A DNA stretch of 37,508 nucleotides from an uncultured Acidimicrobiales bacterium (GTDB lineage: Bacteria > Actinomycetota > Acidimicrobiia > Acidimicrobiales > AC-14), in contig CADCTB010000227.1 in assembly GCA_902805665.1 (NCBI GenBank), positions 1-37,508 of the forward strand, written 5' to 3'. Positions within the stretch are counted from its first letter, which is position 1. Every line of letters begins with the position of its first letter. Below the pieces are notes generated by a model. That model did no database searches. It was given only the letters and a program-made list of their open reading frames with translations, and was not told the DNA's origin. Shown in pieces: positions 15,490-23,966 of this stretch. The translations under genes were made by a program, and so were the position numbers.

Positions 15490-17433
15490 ATGATGCACGC
15501 GGTCTGGCTCATTCCCGCCCTGCCCCTGGCCGGGTTCCTCATCCTGCTGGCCACCGGCCGGAAGCTCGGCGACCCCAAGGCGGGCTACCTGGCCACGGCC
15601 ATGATGGTCGGCTCGTTCATCGTGGCCGTCGGCGTGTTCTTCGACCTGATGGGCATGCCCGGCGAGGAACGCCGGTTCGAGCAGGACCTGTTCTCCTGGA
15701 TGGCGGTGGGCGGCCTCGACGTCCACGTGGGGTTCCTGGTCGACCCCCTGTCGGTCACCATGGCCCTGTTCGTCACAGGAGTCGGCGCCCTCATCCACCT
15801 GTACTCAGTGGGCTACATGCACGGCGACGAGCGCTACCCCACGTTCTTCGTCTACCTGAACCTGTTCGCCTTCTCGATGCTCATGCTGGTGCTGGCCGAC
15901 TCCTTCCTCCTCACCTTCCTCGGGTGGGAGGGCGTGGGCGCCTGCTCGTACTTCCTGATCTCCTTCTGGTTCGAGCGGCCCACGGCGGCGACCGCGGGGA
16001 AGAAAGCCTTCGTCGTCAACCGCGTCGGCGACTTCGGGTTCATGCTGGCCATGTTCCTGATCTTCGCCACGTTCGGGTCGCTGAACTACGTGCCGGTTCT
16101 CGAGGAGGCCGGCACCCTGGCCAAGGGCACCGCCTCGGCCATCGCCCTGCTTCTCTTCGTGGGCGCGGTGGGGAAGTCCGCCCAGCTCCCGCTGTACGTG
16201 TGGCTGCCCGACGCCATGGAGGGCCCGACTCCCGTGTCGGCCCTCATCCACGCAGCCACCATGGTCACGGCCGGGGTGTTCCTGATGGTCCGGGTCAACC
16301 CCATCCTCGACATGGCGCCCGGCGTGCTGACCATCATCGCCACCATCGGCTGCCTCACCGCGTTCTTCGCGGCCACCATCGCCTGCGCCCAGAACGACAT
16401 CAAGAAGGTGCTCGCGTACTCGACCGTCTCGCAGCTCGGCTACATGTTCCTGGCCGTCGGCTCGGGCGCCTACATCGCCGCCATCTTCCACATGGTCACC
16501 CACGCCTTCTTCAAGGCGCTCCTGTTCCTCGGAGCGGGCTCCGTCATCCACGGCATGCACGACGAACAGGACATGAAGCGCATGGGCGCCCTGCGCAAGT
16601 GGATGCCGATCACGAGCGGCACGTTCATCGTGGGCTGGCTCGCGATTGCCGGCGTCCCCCCGTTCTCCGGGTTCTGGTCGAAGGACGACATCCTCCTCGG
16701 GGCCTGGGAGAAGAACCGGCTCCTGTGGCTGATCGGGCTTATCACCGCGCTCATGACCGCCTACTACATGAGCCGCCAGGTCTTCCTCGTGTTCTACGGC
16801 GGCGAGCGCTGGAAGAAGGCCGACTCCAGGACGCCGGCCGAGGCCCATGGCGAGCCCGACCACGAGCCGGCCGCCACCGTCGGGGCGGCTGGGGACCATG
16901 GCGCCCACGGCGACTTCAAGCCTCACGAGTCACCGGGCACAATGGCCGCTCCGCTTGTCGTGCTCGCCGCCCTCGCCGCCGTCGCCGGCATCCTGAAGTC
17001 GCCCCTCGAGCACTGGCTGGAGCCGGTGCTGGCCCACCCACACCACTTCACATCCCCCAGCGGCACCAAGCTCGGACTGATCCTGGTGACGACCGTCGCC
17101 GCCCTCGCCGGTGTCGGCATCGCCTACCTCATCTGGATGCGCCGCCGGGTGAAGGAGGGGGCCGTGGAGCCCGAGGTGCTCCGCCGGGCCTGGTACGTCG
17201 ACGAGCTGTACCAGAAGGTCGTCGAGGCGCCCGCCCGGGCCTTCGCCAACTTCAGCGCCTTCTTCGTCGACGCCAAGGTCATCGACGGCACCGTCAACGG
17301 CGTCGGCGCCCTGGTCCGCGCCGGGGGGAGCCGCCTCCGCACGGTGCAGTCCGGCTTCGTCCGCAACTACGCGCTGGCCGTGGCTGTCGGGGCCGTGGCC
17401 ATCCTGGCGTACGCAGTGGCGAGGTCGGCGTAG
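15490..17433 (+). CDS. nuoL: NADH-quinone oxidoreductase subunit L (set 1)
   Basis: A 647-residue NuoL (ND5 homologue), the distal antiporter-like proton pump with the long lateral helix. Key features are LTFLGWEGVGACSY (the conserved Glu), GKSAQLPLYVWLPDAMEGPT with the pump Lys and PVSALIHAATMV, and the lateral-helix region near the C terminus. Between the antiporter core and the lateral helix lies a hydrophilic His-rich loop (EPDHEPAATVGAAGDHGAHG) that NuoL2 lacks. The next gene, nuoM, starts immediately after the stop (TAGATG). Confidence 0.95.
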   Translation: MMHAVWLIPALPLAGFLILLATGRKLGDPKAGYLATAMMVGSFIVAVGVFFDLMGMPGEERRFEQDLFSWMAVGGLDVHVGFLVDPLSVTMALFVTGVGALIHLYSVGYMHGDERYPTFFVYLNLFAFSMLMLVLADSFLLTFLGWEGVGACSYFLISFWFERPTAATAGKKAFVVNRVGDFGFMLAMFLIFATFGSLNYVPVLEEAGTLAKGTASAIALLLFVGAVGKSAQLPLYVWLPDAMEGPTPVSALIHAATMVTAGVFLMVRVNPILDMAPGVLTIIATIGCLTAFFAATIACAQNDIKKVLAYSTVSQLGYMFLAVGSGAYIAAIFHMVTHAFFKALLFLGAGSVIHGMHDEQDMKRMGALRKWMPITSGTFIVGWLAIAGVPPFSGFWSKDDILLGAWEKNRLLWLIGLITALMTAYYMSRQVFLVFYGGERWKKADSRTPAEAHGEPDHEPAATVGAAGDHGAHGDFKPHESPGTMAAPLVVLAALAAVAGILKSPLEHWLEPVLAHPHHFTSPSGTKLGLILVTTVAALAGVGIAYLIWMRRRVKEGAVEPEVLRRAWYVDELYQKVVEAPARAFANFSAFFVDAKVIDGTVNGVGALVRAGGSRLRTVQSGFVRNYALAVAVGAVAILAYAVARSA

Positions 17434-18963
17434 ATGTCGGAGAGCCTCCCCATCCTCACGCTGCTGATCCTGGTCCCGGTGCTGGGCGCCGCCGTGGTCG
17501 CCTGCCTCCCCAAGGGCAACGAGGGGCTGCTCAAGGCGGTGGGCGTCACGTTCGCCGGCATCGCGCTCGCCCTCTCCGTCGCCCTGGTCTTCGACTACCG
17601 GGCCGACGGCGGCGGGTTCCAGTTCATGTCGGAGCACGTGTGGGTCCGGTCCTTCGGCATCTCCTGGAAGCTCGGGGTCGACGGGATCTCGCTCTTCCTC
17701 GTCGGCCTGACCGGGGTGCTGTTCCCGCTGGCCATCCTCGGCCCGGAGGTCCACCGCGACGTCAAGGGCTACGTGGCCTGGATGCTGCTGCTCGAGGCCG
17801 GCTGCATGGGGGTGTTCCTCTCCCTCGACCTGTTCCTGTTCTTCCTGTTCTGGGAGCTGGTCCTGGTCCCGATGTACTTCCTCATCGGCGGGTGGGGCTA
17901 CGACCGGCGCATCTACGCCACGCTCAAGTTCTTCCTCTACACGATGGTCGGATCCGCCCTGATGCTCGTGGGCATCCTGGCCGTCGTCTTCCTGCACCAG
18001 CAGGCCACGGGCCAGCTCACCTTCGACGTCATCACGCTGGCGGAGGAGCAGTCGCTGGCCTCGAGCACCGCCCGGTGGCTGTTCCTGGCCTTCGCCGCGT
18101 CCTTCGCCATCAAGGTGCCGATCTTCCCGGTCCACACCTGGCTGCCCGACGCCCACACCGAGGCGCCCACCGGCGGCTCGGTCATCCTGGCCGGGATCAT
18201 GCTGAAGCTGGGCACCTACGGGTTCCTGCGCTTCGGCCTCTACATGTTCCCCCAGGCGGCCGTTGACCTGGCCCCGCTGTTCCTCACCCTGGGCACCATC
18301 GGCATCATCTACGGCGCAGTGGTGGCCACGATGCAGCGCGACCTGAAACGGCTGGTGGCCTACTCCTCGGTGGCCCACCTCGGGTTCATCGTGCTCGGCA
18401 TCTTCGGCCTGTCGCAGCAGGGGCTGGAGGGCGGGGTCATCCAGATGGTCAACCACGGCATCTCCACGGGCGCCCTCTTCTTCCTCGTGGGGATGATCTA
18501 CGAGCGACGGCACACCCGCCAGATCGCCGAGCTCGGTGGCATCCAGCGGGTGGCGCCGGTGTTCGCCGGCGTGTTCATGCTGGTGATGCTCTCGTCGATC
18601 GGGCTGCCCGGCCTCAACGGCTTCGTGGGCGAGTTCCTCGTCCTCATCGGCACGTTCGTCACCCGGCGGTGGTGGGCCGTCGTGGCCACGGCCGGTGTCA
18701 TCCTCGCCGCCCTCTACCTGCTGTGGGCGTACCAGCGGGTGTTCCACGGGCGGGCCGAGGGCGCCAACGCCACCTTCCCGGAGATGACCATGCGGGAGCG
18801 GGCGATCATGGCTCCCCTCGTGGCCCTCATCGTCTTCCTGGGCGTGTACCCCCAGCCCGTGCTCGACCGCATCGCCCCGTCCGTGCGTGAGCTCATCACC
18901 CACGTGGAGGAGCACTCGGACTACCGCCAACCGGCAGTCGCCGCGGGGGCCGGTGAGAGATGA
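17434..18963 (+). CDS. nuoM: NADH-quinone oxidoreductase subunit M (set 1)
   Basis: A 509-residue NuoM (ND4 homologue), an antiporter-like proton-pumping subunit. It has LFWELVLVPMYFLIGGWG with the conserved Glu, FAIKVPIFPVHTWLPDAHTE with the pump Lys, and SSIGLPGLNGFVGEFLVLIG near the C terminus. It starts with no gap after nuoL, and its TGA overlaps the ATG of nuoN (ATGA), so translation of L, M and N is probably tightly coupled. Confidence 0.95.
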   Translation: MSESLPILTLLILVPVLGAAVVACLPKGNEGLLKAVGVTFAGIALALSVALVFDYRADGGGFQFMSEHVWVRSFGISWKLGVDGISLFLVGLTGVLFPLAILGPEVHRDVKGYVAWMLLLEAGCMGVFLSLDLFLFFLFWELVLVPMYFLIGGWGYDRRIYATLKFFLYTMVGSALMLVGILAVVFLHQQATGQLTFDVITLAEEQSLASSTARWLFLAFAASFAIKVPIFPVHTWLPDAHTEAPTGGSVILAGIMLKLGTYGFLRFGLYMFPQAAVDLAPLFLTLGTIGIIYGAVVATMQRDLKRLVAYSSVAHLGFIVLGIFGLSQQGLEGGVIQMVNHGISTGALFFLVGMIYERRHTRQIAELGGIQRVAPVFAGVFMLVMLSSIGLPGLNGFVGEFLVLIGTFVTRRWWAVVATAGVILAALYLLWAYQRVFHGRAEGANATFPEMTMRERAIMAPLVALIVFLGVYPQPVLDRIAPSVRELITHVEEHSDYRQPAVAAGAGER

Positions 18964-20525
18964 TCGCCCAGTTGGATCCCATCAACCTGCCCCACGTCGA
19001 GTGGAGCCTGCTGGCCCCCGAGCTGATCCTGATCGGCGGCGCCCTGGCCCTGCTCATGGCCGGCACGTTCCGGCGGGACCGCACCATGGCCACCGCGTCC
19101 TGCATCTTCACCGTGGCGGCGGCGCTTGCCGCCCTCGTCGCCTCGTGGGGGATCTGGCAGGACGTCGGCGGAGGTCGCGGCGGCGCCCGGCTGGCCGTTT
19201 CCGACGCGGTGGTGATCGACGGGTTCGCCATCTTCTTCACCGTCGTCATGTGCATCGCGGTCGCCCTGGGCGCCCTGCTGGCCCACGGCTACCTACGCCA
19301 GGAGAAGCTCGAGGCGCCGACGTTCTACGTCCTCATGATGCTGTCGGCGTCGGGTGGCGTGCTCATGGCCAAGGCCAACGACCTGATCCTCATCTTCCTG
19401 GGCCTCGAAATCCTCTCCATCGCCCTGTACGTGCTCGCCGGCTACCACCAGCGCCGGGACGAGTCACGGGAGGCGGCGATCAAGTACTTCGTCCTGGGCT
19501 CCTTCTCCTCGGCCTTCTTCCTGTACGGCGTCGCCCTCACCTATGGCGCCACCGGGTCCACCAACCTCGGCTTCATCGCCGAGTTCCTGGGCACTCAGAC
19601 GGTGACGGGCGGCGTCCTGCTCGGAGGCTTTGCGTTCCTGCTCGTCGGGCTGGGCTTCAAGGTGGCGGCCGTGCCGTTCCACATGTGGACGCCCGACGTC
19701 TACCAGGGCGCGCCCACGCCGGTGACCGGGTTCATGGCCGCCGCGGCCAAGGCCGCCGGGTTCGCCGCGCTGCTGCGTATCTTCTTCTCCGCCTTCGGCA
19801 CCGAGCAGCTCGACTGGAAGCCCATCGTGTGGGCCCTGGCCGTGCTGAGCATGGTGGTGGGATCGGTGCTGGCCGTCGTCCAGAGCGACGTGAAGCGCAT
19901 GCTGGCGTACTCCTCGATCAGCCACGCCGGCTACGTCCTGATCGGTCTCCAGGCGGCGAACGACAGAGGCATCGCCGGGTCGCTCTTCTACCTCCTGGCC
20001 TACACCTTCCTGATCGTCGGCAGCTTCGCCACCGTGGCCATCGTCAGCCGCAAGGGGGACCGCCGCACGGGGCTCGAGGCCTACCGCGGCCTGGCCCGCG
20101 ACCGGCCCGGCCTGGCCTTTGCCTTCACCGTCTTCCTCCTGGCCCAGGCCGGCGTCCCGTTCACGTCCGGGTTCCTCGCCAAGTTCTACGTGATCTCCGC
20201 CGCGGTGGAGGCCCGCTCATACGCCATCGCCGTCATCGCCATGCTGGCGTCCGTGGTCGCCGCCTTCTTCTACCTGCGGCTGATCGTGGTGATGTACATG
20301 GGCGAGGACCAGGTCATGGCCGGGGTGGGCCCGGAGACGAGCACGGCCGGCGACGGAGCGGAGGCCGGCGGCGGGGGAGTCCTGACTGCGGTGGCGACGA
20401 GGGTCCACGTGCCCGCGGCTGCGGCACTAGCCATCGGGCTGTGCCTGGCTTTCACCATCGGCGCCGGGCTGCTGCCTCAGCCGGTCATCGACTTCGCCCG
20501 CCACGCCACGCTCCTTCGGCTCTGA
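18960..20525 (+). CDS. nuoN: NADH-quinone oxidoreductase subunit N (set 1)
   Basis: A 521-residue NuoN (ND2 homologue), the third antiporter-like subunit. Signature stretches are GLEILSIALYVLAGY (with the conserved Glu), AAIKYFVLGSFSSAFFLYG, FKVAAVPFHMWTPDVYQGAPT (pump Lys and the usual VYQGAPT) and MLAYSSISHAGY. A hydrophilic Gly-rich loop (TSTAGDGAEAGGGG) lies before the last helix. It is the last gene of set 1. Its stop codon is the first triplet of the tandem repeat, which can fold strongly and may end or process the transcript. Confidence 0.95.
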   Translation: MIAQLDPINLPHVEWSLLAPELILIGGALALLMAGTFRRDRTMATASCIFTVAAALAALVASWGIWQDVGGGRGGARLAVSDAVVIDGFAIFFTVVMCIAVALGALLAHGYLRQEKLEAPTFYVLMMLSASGGVLMAKANDLILIFLGLEILSIALYVLAGYHQRRDESREAAIKYFVLGSFSSAFFLYGVALTYGATGSTNLGFIAEFLGTQTVTGGVLLGGFAFLLVGLGFKVAAVPFHMWTPDVYQGAPTPVTGFMAAAAKAAGFAALLRIFFSAFGTEQLDWKPIVWALAVLSMVVGSVLAVVQSDVKRMLAYSSISHAGYVLIGLQAANDRGIAGSLFYLLAYTFLIVGSFATVAIVSRKGDRRTGLEAYRGLARDRPGLAFAFTVFLLAQAGVPFTSGFLAKFYVISAAVEARSYAIAVIAMLASVVAAFFYLRLIVVMYMGEDQVMAGVGPETSTAGDGAEAGGGGVLTAVATRVHVPAAAALAIGLCLAFTIGAGLLPQPVIDFARHATLLRL

Positions 20526-20624
20526 GCGAGCACGCCGGCCGGGCCGACCGGCCATGCCGGAGCACGGCGGAGGTCCCCGCCGGTCGGCCCTCGTGGGCCG
20601 GCGAGCGCAGCGACCCCGAGACAC
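20523..20624. repeat. Structured 102-bp repeat, copy B1
   Basis: First of two near-identical tandem units; begins at the nuoN stop codon. Outer stem GCCGGCC (20534-20540) with GGCCGGC (20596-20602). Middle stem GGGCCGACCGGC (20541-20552) with GCCGGTCGGCCC (20579-20590), a perfect 12 bp. Conserved box GAGCGCAGCGA at 20603-20613. It could act as a terminator or stability element after set 1. Confidence 0.9.
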
Positions 20625-20726
20625 TGAGCGAGCACGCCGGCCGGGCAGACCGGCCATGCCGGAGCACGGCGGAGGTCCCCGCCGGTCGGCCCTCGTGGGC
20701 CGGCGAGCGCAGCGACCCGAAGACAC
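20625..20726. repeat. Structured 102-bp repeat, copy B2
   Basis: Directly follows copy B1 with the same 102-base period. By eye the differences are one base in the left arm of the middle stem (C to A, giving an A.G mismatch at the point where copy A also has a mismatch) and a few near the right end. The following bases start another TGAG, then the similarity stops. Confidence 0.9.
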
Positions 20727-20796
20727 TGAGCCGGAGAATGGGTTTTCGGGTGCTGCGGCCGGTACCATCGCCGCACTGTCGAGCAGAGGCACCAGA

Positions 20797-21000
20797 ATGT
20801 CGGTAGGAGATATGCGACGAGTGGACGATCATCGGGTGGATACAGGCGCCCGTATGCAGGTCGACGCCGACGGCGCCCGGTACTCGGTGCGCTGCTCGTG
20901 CGGTTGGAGCAGCGAGCCGTCCGTCACTGCAGTGCTGGCCGAGGCCGCCGGTGAGCAGCACCGGACCCTCTCCGAGACCCGTCGCCCGCACCGTCACTGA
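20797..21000 (+). CDS. Small CSCGW-motif protein (67 residues), unknown function
   Basis: A short hydrophilic protein with YSVRCSCGWSSEPSVTAVLAEAAGEQH. Small actinobacterial proteins with a CSCGW turn followed by a helix and EH are common; they look like half of a zinc ribbon, but only two Cys and several His are present, so metal binding is uncertain. I chose the ATG at 20797 because AGAGG lies 7 bases upstream; a second ATG at 20812 is possible. A longer frame that begins inside the tandem repeat (20554) is rejected, since its N terminus would simply be translated repeat. The gene sits between the two nuo sets and may be unrelated to respiration. Confidence 0.6.
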   Translation: MSVGDMRRVDDHRVDTGARMQVDADGARYSVRCSCGWSSEPSVTAVLAEAAGEQHRTLSETRRPHRH

Positions 21001-21037
21001 CCCGCCGGTGAACTCGGCACTTTCCGACGACCTTCGT

Positions 21038-21043
21038 TAGGAT
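21038..21043 (+). promoter_or_regulatory. -10 box of a leaderless promoter for nuoA (set 2)
   Basis: TAGGAT followed by 6 bases and the ATG of nuoA at 21050, an ideal leaderless arrangement. No Shine-Dalgarno sequence precedes the ATG. It would drive nuoABCD of set 2, separately from set 1. Confidence 0.55.
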
Positions 21044-21049
21044 CACTTC

Positions 21050-21415
21050 ATGTCCGAGTTTCTCCGCCAGTACCTGACCGTCGCCATCTTCGGCGGCGCC
21101 GCGGTGCTCATGGTCGGGGCGATGCTCGGCATGGGAAGCCTGTTGCGGCCCACCCGCCCACAGCCCGGCAAGTACATCAACTACGAGAGCGGCGTGGACC
21201 CGGTCGGCAGCGGCTGGTCGCAGAGCCAGATCCGGTATTACGTGTTCGCCCTGCTCTTTGTGATGTTCGACGTGGAAGCGGTCTTCATCTTCCCGTGGGC
21301 CGTCCGGCTCGAGGAGCTTGCCGTTTTCGGGCTCGTCGAGATGGGCATCTTCGTCGTCATCCTCGCCCTCGGCCTGCTCTACGCGTGGCGCAAGGGCGTT
21401 CTTCGTTGGGTCTAG
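21050..21415 (+). CDS. nuoA: NADH-quinone oxidoreductase subunit A (set 2; only copy here)
   Basis: A 121-residue NuoA (ND3 homologue) with three membrane helices. The loop after the first helix reads YINYESGVDPVGSG; it has Ser where mitochondrial ND3 has the switch Cys, as in E. coli. The second helix FALLFVMFDVEAVFIFPWAV with its acidic residues is diagnostic. It starts at the probable transcription start. It is the only nuoA in the window although two complex I sets are present, so set 1 must borrow it, have its own elsewhere, or be incomplete. Confidence 0.95.
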   Translation: MSEFLRQYLTVAIFGGAAVLMVGAMLGMGSLLRPTRPQPGKYINYESGVDPVGSGWSQSQIRYYVFALLFVMFDVEAVFIFPWAVRLEELAVFGLVEMGIFVVILALGLLYAWRKGVLRWV

Positions 21416-21432
21416 AAGGAGTGCACCACTAG

Positions 21433-21945
21433 ATGGGCCTGGTCGAGAAGGGCACGTTCGCCAAGCCCTCCATGAAGCCGCTGACGTGGCTGCTCAACTA
21501 CAGCCGCAAGTACTCCCTGTGGGTGTACCAGTGGGGCCTGGCCTGCTGCGCCATCGAGATGGGGGCCGCGTTCGGCTCCCCCCGCTACGACGTGATGCGA
21601 CTGGGCGTGATCCCCTTCCCGGCCGGGCCCCGCCAGGCCGACCTGGTGGTCGTGTCCGGCACGGTCACCGACAAGATGGCGCCCGCCATCCGTCGCCTCT
21701 GGGAGCAGATGCCCGACCCCAAGTACGTGATCTCCATGGGCTCGTGCGCCAACTGCGGCGGCCCCTACTGGGACTCCTACTCGGTCACCAAGGGCATCGA
21801 CCAGATCATCCCGGTCGACGTCTACGTGCCCGGTTGCCCGCCCCGGCCCGAGGCGCTGCTCGAGGGCATCGTGCTCCTCCAGGAGCGCATCCAGAAAGAG
21901 GACATGGCGGAGCGCTGGCGAGGGGAGCCGATTGTCGTCCGCTGA
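21433..21945 (+). CDS. nuoB: NADH-quinone oxidoreductase subunit B (set 2; only copy here)
   Basis: A 170-residue NuoB (PSST homologue) that binds the terminal cluster N2. The ligands are C38 and C39 (GLACCAIEM), C105 ([10 protein letters not shown]) and C135 ([11 protein letters not shown]). C108 is an extra Cys where E. coli has Ser. The ATG at 21433 has GAAGGAG about 10 bases upstream, a good ribosome site. The 3' end overlaps nuoC by 14 bases. Electrons reach quinone only through N2, so the presence of a single nuoB for two nuoD genes is notable. Confidence 0.96.
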   Translation: MGLVEKGTFAKPSMKPLTWLLNYSRKYSLWVYQWGLACCAIEMGAAFGSPRYDVMRLGVIPFPAGPRQADLVVVSGTVTDKMAPAIRRLWEQMPDPKYVISMGSCANCGGPYWDSYSVTKGIDQIIPVDVYVPGCPPRPEALLEGIVLLQERIQKEDMAERWRGEPIVVR

Positions 21946-22708
21946 CGTTCCCCCGGCGGCACAGTCCCCTTCGGGCGACACCGGAGCGTCGACGGTCACC
22001 GACGACCGCCACCAGGCGCTGCTCGAAGACCTCACCACCCGCCTCGGCGACGCCGTGGTCGGCTCGCACGTCGGCAACGGTGACCTCTGGGTCCGTGTCC
22101 GGCCCGACGCCTGGGTGCGCGCCGCCCAGGAGTGCAAGGCCATGGGCTTCGACTACTTCTGCTACCTGTCGGGCATCGACTGGATGCCCCACACCTGGCC
22201 GAACCCCAAGGTGATCGAGGCCCCCGGGGTAGTCGACAACGAGAACGCAGGCGACGATGCCGACGCCTCGCCCCAGGAGGCCGAGGCCGGCTTCGAGTCC
22301 GACGAGCCCGCCGGCGACGGTGCGATCGTCACCGGATTCGCCGGCGGCGACACCCGCTTCCAGGTCCTGGCCCGGCTGTACTCGACCATCCGCCACATCG
22401 GTGTCACCTTCAAGGCCGACCTCGACGACGAGACGCCGCGCATCCAGACCTGGACGGGCGAGTACCCCGGTGCCGACTGGTGCGAGCGGGAGACCTCGGA
22501 GATGTTCGGCTTCGACTTCGACGGCCATCCCAATCTGATCAAGCTCTACCTCCCCGGTGAGTTCGAGGGCTTCCCGCTGCGCAAGGACTTCCCGCTCCTG
22601 GCCCGTGAAGTGAAGCCCTGGCCGGGCCTCGTCGACGTTGAGCTGTTCCCTGCGTCATACGAGGACCCAGCGGAGGCAGCCACTCCCGCCGCAGAGGAAG
22701 GCGCCTGA
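21932..22708 (+). CDS. nuoC: NADH-quinone oxidoreductase subunit C (set 2)
   Basis: A 258-residue NuoC, about 90 residues longer than NuoC1. The C-terminal signature is [17 protein letters not shown], then [17 protein letters not shown]; the usual Tyr-Asp before MFG is Ser-Glu here. Between the two halves of the domain (roughly residues 95-140) lies an acidic, disordered-looking insert ([19 protein letters not shown]). Residues after [12 protein letters not shown] form an extra acidic tail. The start is TTG 21932 with AGGGGAG 4 bases upstream, inside the end of nuoB. The TGA overlaps the nuoD ATG (TGATG). Confidence 0.93.
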   Translation: MSSADVPPAAQSPSGDTGASTVTDDRHQALLEDLTTRLGDAVVGSHVGNGDLWVRVRPDAWVRAAQECKAMGFDYFCYLSGIDWMPHTWPNPKVIEAPGVVDNENAGDDADASPQEAEAGFESDEPAGDGAIVTGFAGGDTRFQVLARLYSTIRHIGVTFKADLDDETPRIQTWTGEYPGADWCERETSEMFGFDFDGHPNLIKLYLPGEFEGFPLRKDFPLLAREVKPWPGLVDVELFPASYEDPAEAATPAAEEGA

Positions 22709-23877
22709 TGGCCGTCGCCGACCAGCAACGGATCTCCTACATCGCCTCGCAGGCGGCCGACGTCCGGCTCAACGTCGAGCTGCAGACCGAGGAGATGACC
22801 CTCAACCTCGGGCCGCAGCACCCGGCGACGCACGGCACCCTGCGGATCATCGCCCGCCTCGACGGCGAGCAGGTGGTCAAGGCCGATGTGGTCTGCGGCT
22901 ACATGCACCGGGGCTACGAGAAGCTGGTCGAGGTCCGGACCTATCCGCAGATCAACACCCTCATCAACCGGATCGACTGGCTGTCGTCCTTCGCCAACGA
23001 GGTCCCGTTCATCCTCGCCGCCGAGCAGCTCATGGAGGTGGAGGCGCCACCGAGGGCCCAATGGATCCGCACCCTCTTCTTCGAGCTCAGCCGCATCGCC
23101 AACATCACCCTCTTCATCGGCGAGATGGGCGTGCAGCTCGGCGCCATCACCCCCGTCTTCTTCGCCTTCCGCGACCGTGAGTACGTGCTCAACCTGATCG
23201 AGGAGGCCACCGGCGGGCGGTTCCACCCCAACTTCGACCGCATCGGTGGCATCAAGGACGACCTGCCCAAGGGCTGGATCTCCGAGACCAAGGACGCCAT
23301 GCGGCGCATCCGCGGGTACTGCGACCAGCTCGAGGACCTGCTCATGGGCAGCGAGATCTTCGAAGCCCGTACCCGCGGCGTCGGCGTCATCCCGGCCGAC
23401 GTCGGGCTGTCCTACGGCCTCTCGGGCGCCAACATCCGGGCCAGTGGCGTCGACTGGGACCTCCGCCGAGACGCACCCTCCCCGCTGGCGTGGAAAGAGC
23501 TCGACTGGAAGGTCTGGACCCACCCCGACGGCGACTCCTTCGCCCGCTACTGGGTCCGCCTGCAGGAGACCCGCGAGGCCACGCTCATGGTCGACCAGCT
23601 CCTCGACGGCCTCCCGTCCGGTCCCATCCAGGCCAAGGTGCCCCGCATCATCAAGGTGCCCGCCGGCGAGGCGTGGGCCCACACCGAGAACCCCCTGGGC
23701 GAGATGGGCTACTACGTCGTCAGCCAGGGCGGGCTCGGCCCCTTCCGGGTGAAGATCCGGTCCGCCTCGTTCCACAACATCTCGATCGTGCCGTGGCTGC
23801 TCAAGGGCGTCTACGTGCCCGACATCATCACGATCCTGGCCAGCCTCTACTTCATCCTCGGGGATATCGACCGCTAG
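22708..23877 (+). CDS. nuoD: NADH-quinone oxidoreductase subunit D (set 2)
   Basis: A 389-residue NuoD. It has GPQHPATHG (residues 35-43), TYPQI at the quinone-Tyr segment, and the terminal FILGDIDR. Residue 68 is Arg in GYMHRGYEKL, matching the Arg of mitochondrial NDUFS2 that is symmetrically dimethylated by NDUFAF7; NuoD1 has Thr there. The two NuoD proteins differ throughout, for example RIDWLSSFANEVPFILAAEQL here against RMDYISPLFMELVFSLATEKL, so they are not a recent duplication. The gene is followed by a gap with a new promoter in front of nuoH instead of nuoEFG. Confidence 0.95.
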   Translation: MAVADQQRISYIASQAADVRLNVELQTEEMTLNLGPQHPATHGTLRIIARLDGEQVVKADVVCGYMHRGYEKLVEVRTYPQINTLINRIDWLSSFANEVPFILAAEQLMEVEAPPRAQWIRTLFFELSRIANITLFIGEMGVQLGAITPVFFAFRDREYVLNLIEEATGGRFHPNFDRIGGIKDDLPKGWISETKDAMRRIRGYCDQLEDLLMGSEIFEARTRGVGVIPADVGLSYGLSGANIRASGVDWDLRRDAPSPLAWKELDWKVWTHPDGDSFARYWVRLQETREATLMVDQLLDGLPSGPIQAKVPRIIKVPAGEAWAHTENPLGEMGYYVVSQGGLGPFRVKIRSASFHNISIVPWLLKGVYVPDIITILASLYFILGDIDR

Positions 23878-23923
23878 CCGTGCCCTGCTTCACCGGCGTT
23901 GGCGTGCACACAAGACCCGTTAC

Positions 23924-23929
23924 TAGTCT
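23924..23929 (+). promoter_or_regulatory. -10 box upstream of the nuoH2 mini-ORF
   Basis: TAGTCT, then 7 bases, then a GTG at 23937 opening a 9-codon ORF that ends on the nuoH start. TTGGCG at 23899-23904 could be a weak -35, though 19 bases away. This would allow nuoHIJKLMN of set 2 to be transcribed without nuoABCD. Confidence 0.45.
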
Positions 23930-23936
23930 CCTGCCC

Positions 23937-23966
23937 GTGCAGACCCCGGGGGCGGTGCGCTCATGA
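23937..23966 (+). CDS. Leaderless 9-residue upstream ORF of nuoH (set 2)
   Basis: Reads MQTPGAVRS and stop, with GTG as the start. The TGA (23964-23966) overlaps both possible nuoH starts, ATG 23963 (ATGA) and ATG 23966 (TGATG). The layout repeats that found before nuoE: TAGnnT, 7 bases, start, about 10 codons, overlapping stop and start. Translation is inferred from this repeated geometry. Confidence 0.4.
   Translation: MQTPGAVRS

Noticed and set aside
15490-20525. Mrp-type sodium/proton antiporter genes instead of nuoL, M and N
   Set aside because: The order J-K-L-M-N, the NuoL length with a lateral-helix region, and the absence of MrpC/E/F/G-like genes fit complex I.
20523-20726. CRISPR array
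   Set aside because: The two 102-bp units abut directly with no spacers and no cas genes are present.
20554-20796. A longer start for the CSCGW protein inside the tandem repeat
   Set aside because: The added residues are just two 34-residue translations of the 102-bp repeat; a ribosome site fits the ATG at 20797 better.
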